Assembly (NCBI RefSeq): GCF_963677125.1
Contig: NZ_OY781882.1
Span: forward strand, 3,914,501 to 3,978,500
Reading direction: 5' to 3'
Length of the DNA: 64,000 bases
Source of the DNA: an uncultured Desulfobacter sp.
GTDB lineage: Bacteria > Desulfobacterota > Desulfobacteria > Desulfobacterales > Desulfobacteraceae
Part shown: positions 1 through 9,306 of the stretch, piece by piece
Position numbering within the stretch: position 1 is the first letter of the stretch
Layout of the letters: each line of letters begins with the position of its first letter
Translations under genes and position numbers: made by a program
Notes under the pieces: generated by a model
What the model saw: only the letters and a program-made list of their open reading frames with translations
The model's database searches: none
Told to the model about the DNA's origin: nothing

Positions 1-264
1 TGATAAGCCTCTACCGATAATTGATAGTCTATCACATAAATTTACAGAGCCTACCGGTGCTCGAACAGAGATTAAAATATCTCCAGGTTCAGCTTCTTTT
101 CGTTTTTCACTGTTACACCACATCCTAACTTTGGGATATTTTTCTTGGAAATCGGCTTTTCCTTGGAAAAACGGCAAGCCATCTTCAACACTATTATACG
201 TTTTTGAAGGTGGCGATTGGCCAGCTATTACATCAGCTATTTCACCAAGCTGTACTCTTTTCAT
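1..264 (-). CDS. hsdS: Type I restriction specificity subunit HsdS (5' part only)
   Basis: Only the first 88 codons are inside the window; the gene continues past base 1. The S subunit would give the HsdRMS complex its DNA recognition sequence through two target recognition domains. The translation begins MKRVQLGEIADVIAGQSPPS and continues with GDILISVRAPVGSVN, which are typical of the first target recognition domain of HsdS. The ATG overlaps the hsdM stop as ATGA, so translation is probably coupled. The second recognition domain and the central conserved helices cannot be seen. Confidence 0.9.
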   Translation of the reverse strand, partial: MKRVQLGEIADVIAGQSPPSKTYNSVEDGLPFFQGKADFQEKYPKVRMWCNSEKRKEAEPGDILISVRAPVGSVNLCDRLSIIGRGLS

Positions 265-1928
265 CCCACCATCCCCTTCAACGCCAGCAACTCTCGCACA
301 ATCCCACTCTCGACTTTCATCAAATCAATTTCATCCATATCTCCCACCTCATTGGCAATCAGCCGGTCCAGGATCGTGGACGGTTTTTCATATTCGATTT
401 CTTCAAACACCATCTCCTTGTACCGGCTGGGGGACAGATCATACTTCTCATCTTTAATCTCCTGGTAGGGGACAAAAAAGCCTTTGGGGTTTTTGCGGTC
501 CGTGTCCGTTTCGGGGTCCCGGGTGTTGAATTTGGCCACTATATCCTGAAGATCACCGGACGTATCAAGCTTGTTTCGCTTGTCATCCAGAGAATAGCCG
601 TCTGATTCCATTTCATAAAACCAGACATTCTGGGTGGCGGGCTCGGTGACTTTATCCTCTTTATCATAGACTTTGGTAAAAACCAGAATAGCAGTGCTGA
701 CCCCGGCATAGGGTTTGAACACCCCGCTGGGCATGGTAATGACCGCCTTGAGTTCACAGCGATCCACCAAGATCTTCCTGGCCGCCACAAAGGCTTTACC
801 TGAGCCGAACAGCACGCCCTGGGGCACGATAACACCGGCAGTTCCCCCTTTTCGGAGCATCCGTACCATGGTTTCCACAAATAAGAGTTCGGTCTTGGTG
901 GTGGACAGGGTTAAATCCTCGTTGATGTCCCCCTTGTCAATGGAGCCGGTAAAGGGGGGATTGGCCATGATGATCTGGTACTGGTTGGGTTCGTTAAACC
1001 CTTTGCTCAGGGTATCCTTGTAATCCAGCAACGGCTCGTCAATGCCGTGCATCATCAGGTTCATCATGCCCAGGCGGATCATGGTGCTGTCGATATCATA
1101 GCCGTAAAGGCTTTGGTCCAGAATCTTTTTGGAATCCTGGTCATAGGCTGCGCTGACCGAGGTTCGGATAAAGCCGTCCTCATCCGGTTTTAAATCCCGG
1201 TTCCCTGCTTTTCCGGCGATATCCGTCACGATGTACTGATAGGCCCCCAACAGAAAGCCCCCGGTACCGCAGGCCGGATCACCGATTCGATTCCCAAGCT
1301 GGGGCTGAACCAGTTCAGCGATCAATTTAATGATATGGCGGGGGGTTCGAAACTGACCGTTTTTCCCGGCCGAGGCGATTTCAGAGAGCAGGTACTCATA
1401 GACATCCCCCTGGATATCCTGGAATGCCTGGCCTTTGTCCGATGAATCCTTTTCCATGATCCGGAAAATTTCATCAATGGTTTTGACCGCTTCCACCAGG
1501 AGCATGGGTTTGGGGATAATGAACACAGCATTTTTCATGTGATGGGTAAAGCCGGATTCCGCCCCGTTCATGTCCTTTAAAAACGGAAACACCTTGGTCT
1601 GGACATGGGTTAGCATCTCTTCAGCCTTCATCCGCTTAAAATGGCTCCAGCGCAGTGTGCTGCGATCCACCTCATGGGGTTCTTGATCCTTTTTAGGCTT
1701 GTCCCTGTGCTCGGGCGGCACCCAGACGTCTTCAAATCTTGAAATATAAGGCTCGCCGGTAAATTCGGCATCAGACTGCTTTTTTAAATCCATCTCATCC
1801 AGCCGTTTCATAAATAGCAGATAGGTAATCTGCTCGATGGCAGTAAGGGGATTGGATATCCCGCCGGCCCAGAACTTGTTCCAAAGCTGGTCGATCTGTG
1901 ATTTTAATTCAGGATTATGTTGAAGCAT
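261..1928 (-). CDS. hsdM: Type I restriction-modification DNA methyltransferase HsdM
   Basis: Adenine-N6 methyltransferase subunit of the type I system. It methylates host sites with S-adenosylmethionine and forms the M2S core that HsdR joins. The 555-residue product is of normal length. An N-terminal HsdM helical domain is followed by SAM motif I (GDPACGTGGFLLG, about residues 217-229) and the catalytic N6-adenine motif IV NPPF (about 321-324). It starts 9 bases after the AlbA_2-type gene and ends in an ATGA overlap with hsdS, so it belongs to the hsdR-albA-hsdM-hsdS operon. All catalytic motifs are intact and there is no frameshift. Confidence 0.96.
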   Translation of the reverse strand: MLQHNPELKSQIDQLWNKFWAGGISNPLTAIEQITYLLFMKRLDEMDLKKQSDAEFTGEPYISRFEDVWVPPEHRDKPKKDQEPHEVDRSTLRWSHFKRMKAEEMLTHVQTKVFPFLKDMNGAESGFTHHMKNAVFIIPKPMLLVEAVKTIDEIFRIMEKDSSDKGQAFQDIQGDVYEYLLSEIASAGKNGQFRTPRHIIKLIAELVQPQLGNRIGDPACGTGGFLLGAYQYIVTDIAGKAGNRDLKPDEDGFIRTSVSAAYDQDSKKILDQSLYGYDIDSTMIRLGMMNLMMHGIDEPLLDYKDTLSKGFNEPNQYQIIMANPPFTGSIDKGDINEDLTLSTTKTELLFVETMVRMLRKGGTAGVIVPQGVLFGSGKAFVAARKILVDRCELKAVITMPSGVFKPYAGVSTAILVFTKVYDKEDKVTEPATQNVWFYEMESDGYSLDDKRNKLDTSGDLQDIVAKFNTRDPETDTDRKNPKGFFVPYQEIKDEKYDLSPSRYKEMVFEEIEYEKPSTILDRLIANEVGDMDEIDLMKVESGIVRELLALKGMVG

Positions 1929-1937
1929 GGTGTTTTC

Positions 1938-3341
1938 TTAACTCTCTTTTATTTTCCAGTGCCCGCCTTTATCCGGGCCGATGCGCTCAAGAAGGCCATT
2001 TTTTTTGAGCTGTGCAATCTGCCATTCGATGCCTTTAGGTGTCAGTCCCGTCTCCTCGGCCAGCCGGGCCGTGGTGATATCCGGCGTTTCACGGATTAAC
2101 TCAAGGATAATCTCCCGGGTTTTCTTCCTAGTTTTCTCCCGGGGTTTCACCCTAGTTTTCTCCCTAGGTTTTTCCGCATCCCGTGGGGTTATATAACTTG
2201 GCCTTGAAAATACAAGGGAAAACAACGTATCGTATTCGATTTTTACCGGGGGGCAGTTTTCGTTTTTAAGGGCTTCATAAATGCGCTCAATGCCGGTGCC
2301 CATCTTTTCAATATAGTCGCACCGTAACAGCAGGGCTGCGATATTGGGGTTGCGGCAGACACTTCGTTTACCAAAATCCCTTTCCGGTAAGCCCCTTGGC
2401 AGACCGCCGGGGTTATGAATTTCCACCCGGTCATCAAAAACTTCCACCATGACCTGGGCACCCTGTTCAAAATAATCCCGGTGGCAGACGGCATTGACCA
2501 CGGCTTCACGCAGGGCCACTTCCGGCAGTTCCAGGATCTCCCGGCGACGGGGGCTGTCGTTGGTGATCTCCCATCGAAGCTGGAGATGCTTTTTTAAAAA
2601 CAGCAGGGCATCTTCAACATTTTCAAGGATATTGCCGGTCAGCTCCTTGCGATCAAGGATATAGGCTTTGGTCGTGCCTTTAAAAAGGGCGCAGACCACA
2701 TTGACATAGGGCTGTCTTGCTGCCGGATCTTTAGCAAAAAAGAGCGTACCGGTCTGGTTCAAGTAGAACCGGCCCTCTTTTTCGTCACCGGCCCCGAGAT
2801 TGAAGAGCAGATTTTCCGTGTCGCCTCTCTGGGTAATGCCGGAGAGAGATAGAAAGTGTTCCAGTCGGGATTGATCAACCACCTCTTTCCAATCCAGATC
2901 CATCCTAAGCTGCTGATCAAATCGCACCTTTCCTTCGGACTGGATAAAAGCGGTGATATCGGCGGTACTCATCTTATGAGAGCTGGCACCGTTTCTCAAA
3001 TAAAAACCTTTGGCGCATCGGTGGGGGCGGTTGGCCCCTTCGGGTACATGGATGACAACGATTTTTTGTTCCGGCAGTTTTTCAATGAAGATGGCCACCG
3101 GGGGATCGCAAGCCGCTGCCATGGTTTCGATTTTGGAAAAAAGGACATTTGAAAATTTGCAGCCCACAACCTGGTTATCGTCATCTACGCCGATAAAAAC
3201 CCGGCCGCCCGAAGCATTGGCAAAGGCCACAAGTTCCTTTGCCAAATCCGCGTTTACATTCTGCTTGAACTCCAGGGTGTAGCCTTCCCCTTCTTCAAGC
3301 ACCAGGGCCAATTCTTCAGGCGTTGTTTTCCTGCGGATCAT
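1938..3341 (-). CDS. AlbA_2 (Schlafen-like) ATP-binding regulator with C-terminal winged helix
   Basis: The 467-residue protein has three parts. An N-terminal AlbA_2/Schlafen-type domain (GYTLEFKQN, ELVAFANASGGRVFIGVDDD, about residues 17-55) is followed by a GHKL-like HATPase_c_4 region (ALREAVVNAVCHRDY and HNPGGLP, about 280-325). The C-terminus is a winged helix (TPDITTARLAEETGLT). Between the last two lies a basic linker with repeated PREKTR-like units (about 385-405). Such proteins are usually annotated as putative DNA-binding regulators and often sit in defence or RM loci; their biochemical role is not settled. It overlaps the hsdR stop as ATGA and lies between hsdR and hsdM, so it is co-produced with the RM enzyme. 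It could be a regulator of the operon or an accessory defence component. Confidence 0.85.
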   Translation of the reverse strand: MIRRKTTPEELALVLEEGEGYTLEFKQNVNADLAKELVAFANASGGRVFIGVDDDNQVVGCKFSNVLFSKIETMAAACDPPVAIFIEKLPEQKIVVIHVPEGANRPHRCAKGFYLRNGASSHKMSTADITAFIQSEGKVRFDQQLRMDLDWKEVVDQSRLEHFLSLSGITQRGDTENLLFNLGAGDEKEGRFYLNQTGTLFFAKDPAARQPYVNVVCALFKGTTKAYILDRKELTGNILENVEDALLFLKKHLQLRWEITNDSPRRREILELPEVALREAVVNAVCHRDYFEQGAQVMVEVFDDRVEIHNPGGLPRGLPERDFGKRSVCRNPNIAALLLRCDYIEKMGTGIERIYEALKNENCPPVKIEYDTLFSLVFSRPSYITPRDAEKPREKTRVKPREKTRKKTREIILELIRETPDITTARLAEETGLTPKGIEWQIAQLKKNGLLERIGPDKGGHWKIKES

Positions 3342-6133
3342 GCGGCCAGCTCTGCGGTCAATGCCAATATCTCATTGATAACGGCCGGACTGAATACCCC
3401 CCGGATGCCCTGGGGATGAATCACGGTAAAGGGGGACTGGATCAGATCTTTTTTCTCTACTTTTTCCCGTTCAAGGATGAATTCCTTGAGCAGCCTTAAA
3501 AACTCCAGTTGTCTGGAATTCAGGTCCGTATGTGATTTGATGAACTGATCAAATGCTTTTGTGACGGTATGAGAAAACGATTCAAGGCGTTCAACCCCTA
3601 AAATATGGCGGATGAACTGAATAAAATTGGCATTGGGACGTTGATACACTTTTTTCAACAACTCTTCGGTAATATGGGGATGGGCATCCGTCAAAACGTC
3701 AGCCAGGGTCTGGATATCGGTTTGAGAAACCGGCTTCTTTTCTTTAATTTTTAAAAGCACCGGGTTGTTTTCCACCAGCGCCAGGATTTTTGCCTCCACC
3801 ATCTCCTTATACCGGGTAATGCTGACAGCCTCATGCTCAGGCCCGAATTCAACATATTCTTTTTGCTTTACCTTGTCTTTGAGATCCAGTTCAATGGGTG
3901 ATACCGGGTTGTCTTTTTCTCTGAATTTCATCAAAGGGCCAAGCTTTTCCACAAGACGATCCAATGCGTCATCGGACACATTTTTCCAATAGCTTTCTTT
4001 TTGGGACTGCTCAATCAAATCCTGTTGCCGTCTTACAATATGCACGGACAAAGGCAGTTCGCCGATCTGGGCGATGACTCCGGATCTTAAGACATCAAAC
4101 CGACGTTTATCATTGGAAAACCGTGCAATAGAGACCTCAAGTACATCCTTTTCAAACCGCATGGCCTTGAAGTCCGTATCGGAAACAGTTCTGAACAGTG
4201 GTTTGATCTGAGTGCGTAAAAATTCAAATTTTTCCTGGTTCGGCTGAATCCAGAAATTGTCTTCTGCCAAACGATTTAACGGTACTGCCGCCTCTTTGAT
4301 GACCACAGAGGATGCCGGCAGTTGATCAATCTGTCGTCGAAGGATCTTAATTTCTTTTTGGGTAATGTCTTCTTCGGCAAGGTGCATCGCTGTTTCAATT
4401 TTGTCCAGTCTGATACCAAACAGCCTGACCGGCAGCGGCAGGCCCGGATCAATCTTTTTGCCTTCCGGCGTCAGCTTGAAATACTCAAAATTATCCCAGC
4501 AGTCCATGATCAAAAAGATCTGCTTTTCAAGGCACCAGGGCTTGGCTTTGGCCGGTTCCAGAAGACGGGTACCCCGGCCGATCATCTGCCAGAACTTGGT
4601 GTAGGAATAGACCGGCTTGGCAAAACAGAGATTGACGATTTCCCGAACATCAATGCCTGTGTCCAGCATATCCACACTGATGGCAACCCGGGGCATATCC
4701 TGATTGGTAAACTGATCTAAAAGGCCTCCTTTTCCATACACTCTGGGGTCATCGGACACCATCACCTTGGCAAGCTCCCCATTGTATTGCGGGAAAAGGG
4801 TATCAAACACCTCTTCCATGCGCCGGGCATGGGCCTTTGAAGAACAAAAGAAAATGGTCTTTCCCGGCAGCACCCCGTTTTGATCCTTGATGCATTCTTC
4901 CATGAATTCTTTCACAATCAAGGTATTGGTTCCCCGGTTGATCACCTGTTTTTCAAGCTGGGTGCCTTCAAAATTGATCTCTTCGATATCCACGCCGTCC
5001 AGCAGCAACTTTTTTTGATCTTCCAACGCAATGGTTCGTTTACTGATGCCATCTGCCTGGAATCTGGTCTGAATTTTCATCACATGGAAGTTACTCAGGT
5101 ACGGCGGTGTATTGTTAACCGCCTCTTCAAAGGTATAGGCAAATGTCGGCAGCCCATTCTCACAATCAAACAGGGAAAAGGTATTGTGGTCAATCAAATC
5201 CGTGGGGGTTGCCGTCATCCCCAGATTAATGGTCTTGAAATAATCCAGAATTTCGCCGTAGGTGTTGTAAATGGAGCGATGGCTTTCATCAATAAATATA
5301 AAATCAAAAAAATATGGAGATAAATACTTGTTCTCATTGCGAATGATGTTGAGCATGCTGGGATATGTGGAAACATAAATTCTGCGATCCATACGTATCA
5401 GCTTTTCCCCCACATTGGGCCATCTGGGCTCGTTGGGCAAATGCTCTTTAAAGGCATCCAATGCCTGCTCCCGCAATGCGATACGATCCACGAGGAACAG
5501 GATTCTTTCCGTATGGCCTGCCCGCATCAGGGCATCAACCAACGCAATGCTGGTGCGGGTTTTTCCGGTACCAGTTGCCATGACCAGCAGAAATGATCGT
5601 TTCTTTTTCTCAATGCCTTCAAGAACGGAACGGATGGCCCGAATCTGATAATCCCGGCCGGCAATCTGCGTGTTTATCAATTCCCGGGTAAGCGGTTTAT
5701 GATTTTGCCGGATATAATTCAGCCGCTCCAAATCATCCAGCGTGGGGTAGCCGATAACTTTTCGGGGTGGATAGTTTTCAAGGTCCCAAAAATAAATTTC
5801 CAATCCGTTTGTATAAAAACAGAACGGCAAAGATCCACAAGTTCGCTTCTGAATATTGTAGCAATACTGTTTTGCCTGCTCTCTGCCAATGCTTGCATCC
5901 TTACTCGTTTTTTTTGCTTCCACAACAGCCAGGGGGGTACCGTTTTTCCCCAAAAGAACATAGTCGCTGAACTGATGGCCCTGATAAGGTGTTTGTGTCT
6001 CGGCAACGCCCTCAGGAAGATCAACAAGGATATCGTATTCCTGTACAACCTGAGTGGGATCATCAATATTCCATCCAGCCTTTTCAAGCTGTTTGTCAAT
6101 CAACTCCACCCTTGTCTGTTGCTCTGTTTTCAT
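3338..6133 (-). CDS. hsdR: Type I restriction endonuclease subunit HsdR
   Basis: ATP-dependent translocase/nuclease subunit of the type I system, which pulls DNA and cuts far from the recognition site. The 931 residues carry an N-terminal PD-(D/E)XK nuclease core with the EAKK motif near residue 73. Superfamily 2 helicase motifs follow: Walker A ATGTGKT near 186, DESH near 280 and motif VI QMIGRGTRL near 503. An EcoEI-type C-terminal region makes up the rest. It is the first gene of the operon; the next gene starts inside its stop codon (ATGA). The approximately 150 bases upstream, shared with a divergent methyltransferase gene, should contain its promoter, but I could not pick one with confidence. 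Confidence 0.95.
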   Translation of the reverse strand: MKTEQQTRVELIDKQLEKAGWNIDDPTQVVQEYDILVDLPEGVAETQTPYQGHQFSDYVLLGKNGTPLAVVEAKKTSKDASIGREQAKQYCYNIQKRTCGSLPFCFYTNGLEIYFWDLENYPPRKVIGYPTLDDLERLNYIRQNHKPLTRELINTQIAGRDYQIRAIRSVLEGIEKKKRSFLLVMATGTGKTRTSIALVDALMRAGHTERILFLVDRIALREQALDAFKEHLPNEPRWPNVGEKLIRMDRRIYVSTYPSMLNIIRNENKYLSPYFFDFIFIDESHRSIYNTYGEILDYFKTINLGMTATPTDLIDHNTFSLFDCENGLPTFAYTFEEAVNNTPPYLSNFHVMKIQTRFQADGISKRTIALEDQKKLLLDGVDIEEINFEGTQLEKQVINRGTNTLIVKEFMEECIKDQNGVLPGKTIFFCSSKAHARRMEEVFDTLFPQYNGELAKVMVSDDPRVYGKGGLLDQFTNQDMPRVAISVDMLDTGIDVREIVNLCFAKPVYSYTKFWQMIGRGTRLLEPAKAKPWCLEKQIFLIMDCWDNFEYFKLTPEGKKIDPGLPLPVRLFGIRLDKIETAMHLAEEDITQKEIKILRRQIDQLPASSVVIKEAAVPLNRLAEDNFWIQPNQEKFEFLRTQIKPLFRTVSDTDFKAMRFEKDVLEVSIARFSNDKRRFDVLRSGVIAQIGELPLSVHIVRRQQDLIEQSQKESYWKNVSDDALDRLVEKLGPLMKFREKDNPVSPIELDLKDKVKQKEYVEFGPEHEAVSITRYKEMVEAKILALVENNPVLLKIKEKKPVSQTDIQTLADVLTDAHPHITEELLKKVYQRPNANFIQFIRHILGVERLESFSHTVTKAFDQFIKSHTDLNSRQLEFLRLLKEFILEREKVEKKDLIQSPFTVIHPQGIRGVFSPAVINEILALTAELAA

Positions 6134-6324
6134 ACCGGATAATTTTTCAGTTTAGTCGGACTTTATCAAAATAGTATATTCACCAATTGGCTTGTAGAAA
6201 ATTCATGGGAAGATGACATTTTGAACCCCAACGTTTAATCATCGTCAAATCAAATAAATATCATATAATTGGCTGTTACGCTCCCTTGTTTTTTTACATG
6301 TATCTTTGTATTGTGCGTTTTAAT

Positions 6325-6981
6325 ATGAAAAAATCCTCAAAAAACAGGCTCACCATACATCAGCAGGCGTTATTTCCCAAAGATACCCTGTTTGATAAAA
6401 TTGCAAGGGCGGTATGCCGGTCACAGACGCTGCCGAGAAAAGAGCTTTACGAAGCATGGGAGGTGGCAAAGCGGATCAGAAGGCATTTCCGGGGTGGCCG
6501 AATTGTTGATCTGGCATGCGGCCACGGCCTGGTTTCCCATATTTTATTATTACTAGATGATACCTCTCCCAGCGCCCTTGCCGTTGATACGCACATTCCG
6601 GAGAATGCACGCACACTGTCTCAAAATTTGATCAATACATGGCCCCGGTTAAAGGATAGAATTGTTTTCAGTCAAATGCCCCTTGAACAGGCAGAATTAT
6701 CTGCCCGGGATATTGTTGTATCCGTACATGCCTGTGGTACGCTGACGGATACGGTGATCGAAAAAGCCGCGTCTGCGAGAGCAAAACTTGCGGTACTGCC
6801 ATGCTGTCATGACCTTGACCTCTGCGATACCGGCAACCTTGAAGGCTGGATGGACGGTCCCCTGGCCGTGGATGCTACAAGGGCTTTTAAACTTGGCAGC
6901 AAAGGGTATACGGTGATGACAAAAAAAATTCCTTGTGAAATCACGCCTAAAAATCGTCTTCTTATGGCATATCCCAAATGA
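6325..6981 (+). CDS. SAM-dependent methyltransferase-like protein
   Basis: Class I methyltransferase fold of 218 residues. Motif I is IVDLACGHGLVSHILLLL (about residues 52-69), and the acidic end of strand 2 is AVDTHIP. Later motifs SVHACGTLTD and LPCCHDLD recall the METTL25/Methyltransf_32 group, in which HACG and PCCH are conserved; substrates there are poorly known. I prefer the ATG at 6325 (MKKSSKNRL) over an in-frame start at 6286, because the upstream extension is hydrophobic and unrelated to the fold. It is divergent from hsdR and separated from aconitase by about 280 bases, so it is probably monocistronic. Confidence 0.72.
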   Translation: MKKSSKNRLTIHQQALFPKDTLFDKIARAVCRSQTLPRKELYEAWEVAKRIRRHFRGGRIVDLACGHGLVSHILLLLDDTSPSALAVDTHIPENARTLSQNLINTWPRLKDRIVFSQMPLEQAELSARDIVVSVHACGTLTDTVIEKAASARAKLAVLPCCHDLDLCDTGNLEGWMDGPLAVDATRAFKLGSKGYTVMTKKIPCEITPKNRLLMAYPK

Positions 6982-7075
6982 CGGTAACTTCAATCAATCA
7001 CTGCCGCAGCTTTTCGCTACGAACCCATATTTTTTTACAAAAAACAACAACTGCCTTTAACATATTTAATATTTC

Positions 7076-7261
7076 TTGACAAAACGCATCTTCCTATCCT
7101 AAAAGCATGAGTGGCGTACTTGCTGCTCAGACAATCGTACTACCGGAGATAAAGATTTAAATCCTCGGTTTGATAGGAATGAAAGTATGTTTCAACGCTT
7201 TTAATAAATTCCGTTTGGATCGGGGGGGCATTAATCATAACCATAAACGAAGAGAGGTAAA
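7076..7261 (+). promoter_or_regulatory. Possible promoter -35 and long leader of the aconitase gene
   Basis: A perfect TTGACA hexamer lies at 7076-7081. The -10 match is poor (CTAAAA at 7099-7104, 17-base spacer), so the promoter call is tentative. About 155 bases then separate the likely transcript start from the aconitase ATG, long enough for a structured leader. I found no known riboswitch in it. Confidence 0.35.
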
Positions 7262-9178
7262 ATGAGCGCTTTAAGTTTAACACATAAGATCCTCAAGGAT
7301 CACCTGGTTGAGCCTGCTGCATTGCCGGCACCCGGGGAATTGATCAAAATCAAGATCGATGAAGCTTTCACCCAGGATGCCACCGGTACCATGTGTATGC
7401 TTCAGCTGGAAGCCATGGGCGTTGATAAGGTAAAGCCCCTTGCTGTAAACTTTGTTGATCACAGTATGCTTCAATCCGGTTTCAGAAACCCGGATGACCA
7501 TCAATACCTGAGAACAGTTGCCGCTAAACTTGGCATCATCTTTTCCCCCCCAGGCACAGGTATCTGCCATTTCACCAACATGGAAAACTTCGTTAAACCT
7601 GGTATGACCGGTGTTGGCGCTGACAGCCATACCGTAAACGCCGGTGGTTGCAGTGCGATCTTCATGGGCGCTGGCGGATATGACGTTGCTCTGGCAATGG
7701 CTACCGGTATGTACACCATGCCCATGCCCAAGGTGACCAAAGTTTACCTGACCGGCCAGCTGGCCAAAAACTGCCAGGCCATGGACGTTATCTTGAAGAT
7801 GCTTGAAATTGTCTCCGTAAAAGGCGGCAAGGGCATTATCTTTGAATATTGTGGCCCCGGCGTTGAGACCCTGTCTCTGACAGAACGTGCCACCATCACC
7901 AACATGGGTGCTGAAATGGGTGCCACCACCTCTATCTTCCCAAGTGATGAAAACACCAAAGCCTTCCTGGAAAGCCGCGGCCGCGGTGGTGACTACACTG
8001 AAATGGGCGCTGACGAAGGCGCTGCCTACGATGCCGAAATCAACATCAACCTGTCTGAAATCGAACCGCTGATCGCCATCTATCCTTCTCCGGGTAATGT
8101 TGAAAAAGTTAAAGATCATGCCGGAACTAAAATTCATCAGGTGTGCATCGGTTCCTGCACCAACAGCTCCTTTGAAAACATCGCGACTTTCGCAGAAACC
8201 CTTAAAGGCAAACGTGTAAAAGTTGACACCATGCTTTATCCGGGTTCCAGATCCGTTGCCATGCAGCTGGCTGATGCCGGTTACATCAAAATGATGTTCG
8301 AATCCGGCGTCAGAATCATGGAAAATGGTTGCGGCGCTTGTATCGGACAGGGCGGTTCCCCCCCAAGTGAAGGCATCACGCTGAGAACCTTCAACCGTAA
8401 CTTCCCGAAACGTTCCGGTACCGACGATGCCCAATGTCATCTGATCAGCCCGCTTGTTGCGGCTGCCAGTGCTCTGACAGGTGTTATCACCGTTCCTGAA
8501 GAAAAAGACATTGCCATCAACGTTATTCCGCCGGTTATCGACACCGATTCCTTCATCATGCCGGATACAGCCGACAAGTCCGAAGGCGTTGTTCGCGGTC
8601 CCAACATCATGGCTCTGCCTGAGTTCACTCCGCTTCCTGACGTTGTTAAAGGCGAAGTTCTGCTGAAACTTGGCGACAACATCAGTACTGACGACATCCA
8701 GCCTGCTGGTGTATTCCTGCCCCTGCGCTCCAATGTTAAAGAGTATGCAATGCAGGCCACTTACAACCAGGTTGACAGCACCTTTGCCGAACGCGCCGTG
8801 GCTCACAGAGACGCAGGCGGAGAAGGCATCATCGTTGGCGCTGAAAACTACGGTCAGGGAAGTTCCCGTGAGCATGCGGCACTTTGCCCAAGATGGCTTG
8901 GTATCCGCGCGGTTATCGTTAAATCTTTTGCCCGTATCCATGTGGCCAACCTGGTTAACTTCGGTATTGTTCCCATGACTTTCAAAAACCCGGCTGACTA
9001 CGACAAGATCACCCAGGGCGACACGGTCTCCTTTGATGCCACAGACCTGGCCGGCGATCTGTTCCTTGAAGTCAACGGCGAAAAACTTGAACTGGAACGT
9101 GCTTTTGACACAGACGTGATCCCCACCTTGAAATTGGGTGGTGCTCTGGCTCAGTTCAAAGCAACCTTCAAAGGCTAA
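7262..9178 (+). CDS. Aconitate hydratase, short Aquifex type
   Basis: Isomerises citrate and isocitrate through cis-aconitate in the TCA cycle, cytoplasmic, with a [4Fe-4S] cluster. The 638-residue length and layout match the short Aquifex-type aconitase subfamily rather than the approximately 900-residue AcnA or AcnB. The cluster cysteines are visible in SCTNSS (near 299) and in CGACIGQGG (near 357-365). The swivel domain is C-terminal, with GSSREHAA near 533. A GAGAGG ribosome site lies 4 bases before the ATG. Codon use is strongly restricted compared with neighbours, suggesting high expression. It is followed by a strong terminator, so it is a single-gene transcript. In complete-oxidising sulfate reducers this fits acetyl-CoA oxidation through the TCA cycle. 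Confidence 0.95.
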   Translation: MSALSLTHKILKDHLVEPAALPAPGELIKIKIDEAFTQDATGTMCMLQLEAMGVDKVKPLAVNFVDHSMLQSGFRNPDDHQYLRTVAAKLGIIFSPPGTGICHFTNMENFVKPGMTGVGADSHTVNAGGCSAIFMGAGGYDVALAMATGMYTMPMPKVTKVYLTGQLAKNCQAMDVILKMLEIVSVKGGKGIIFEYCGPGVETLSLTERATITNMGAEMGATTSIFPSDENTKAFLESRGRGGDYTEMGADEGAAYDAEININLSEIEPLIAIYPSPGNVEKVKDHAGTKIHQVCIGSCTNSSFENIATFAETLKGKRVKVDTMLYPGSRSVAMQLADAGYIKMMFESGVRIMENGCGACIGQGGSPPSEGITLRTFNRNFPKRSGTDDAQCHLISPLVAAASALTGVITVPEEKDIAINVIPPVIDTDSFIMPDTADKSEGVVRGPNIMALPEFTPLPDVVKGEVLLKLGDNISTDDIQPAGVFLPLRSNVKEYAMQATYNQVDSTFAERAVAHRDAGGEGIIVGAENYGQGSSREHAALCPRWLGIRAVIVKSFARIHVANLVNFGIVPMTFKNPADYDKITQGDTVSFDATDLAGDLFLEVNGEKLELERAFDTDVIPTLKLGGALAQFKATFKG

Positions 9179-9203
9179 TCGATCTATAATTAAAGTACAT
9201 TAA

Positions 9204-9277
9204 GCCGGGGGACACCGTTCCCCGGCATGCCATAATAAAAGGAGAATAATCGACGCGGTCGGTTATTCTCCTTTTTT
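9204..9277 (+). terminator. Rho-independent terminator after aconitase (possibly bidirectional)
   Basis: Two hairpins lie in tandem. The first, 9204-9226, pairs GCCGGGG with CCCCGGC. The second pairs GGAGAATAA (9241-9249) with TTATTCTCC (9263-9271) and is followed by a run of six T. A short A run precedes the second stem, so it can also terminate the minus-strand permease transcript arriving from 9307. Confidence 0.9.
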
Positions 9278-9306
9278 CGTTAGAAGGAATGGATTTAATC
9301 CTGAAA

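Noticed and set aside
7277..8941. 554-aa open frame on the minus strand opposite aconitase
   Set aside because: It is the antisense shadow of a strongly biased, clearly functional aconitase gene; the composition is unnatural (Gly/Asp/His-rich) and no family motif is seen.
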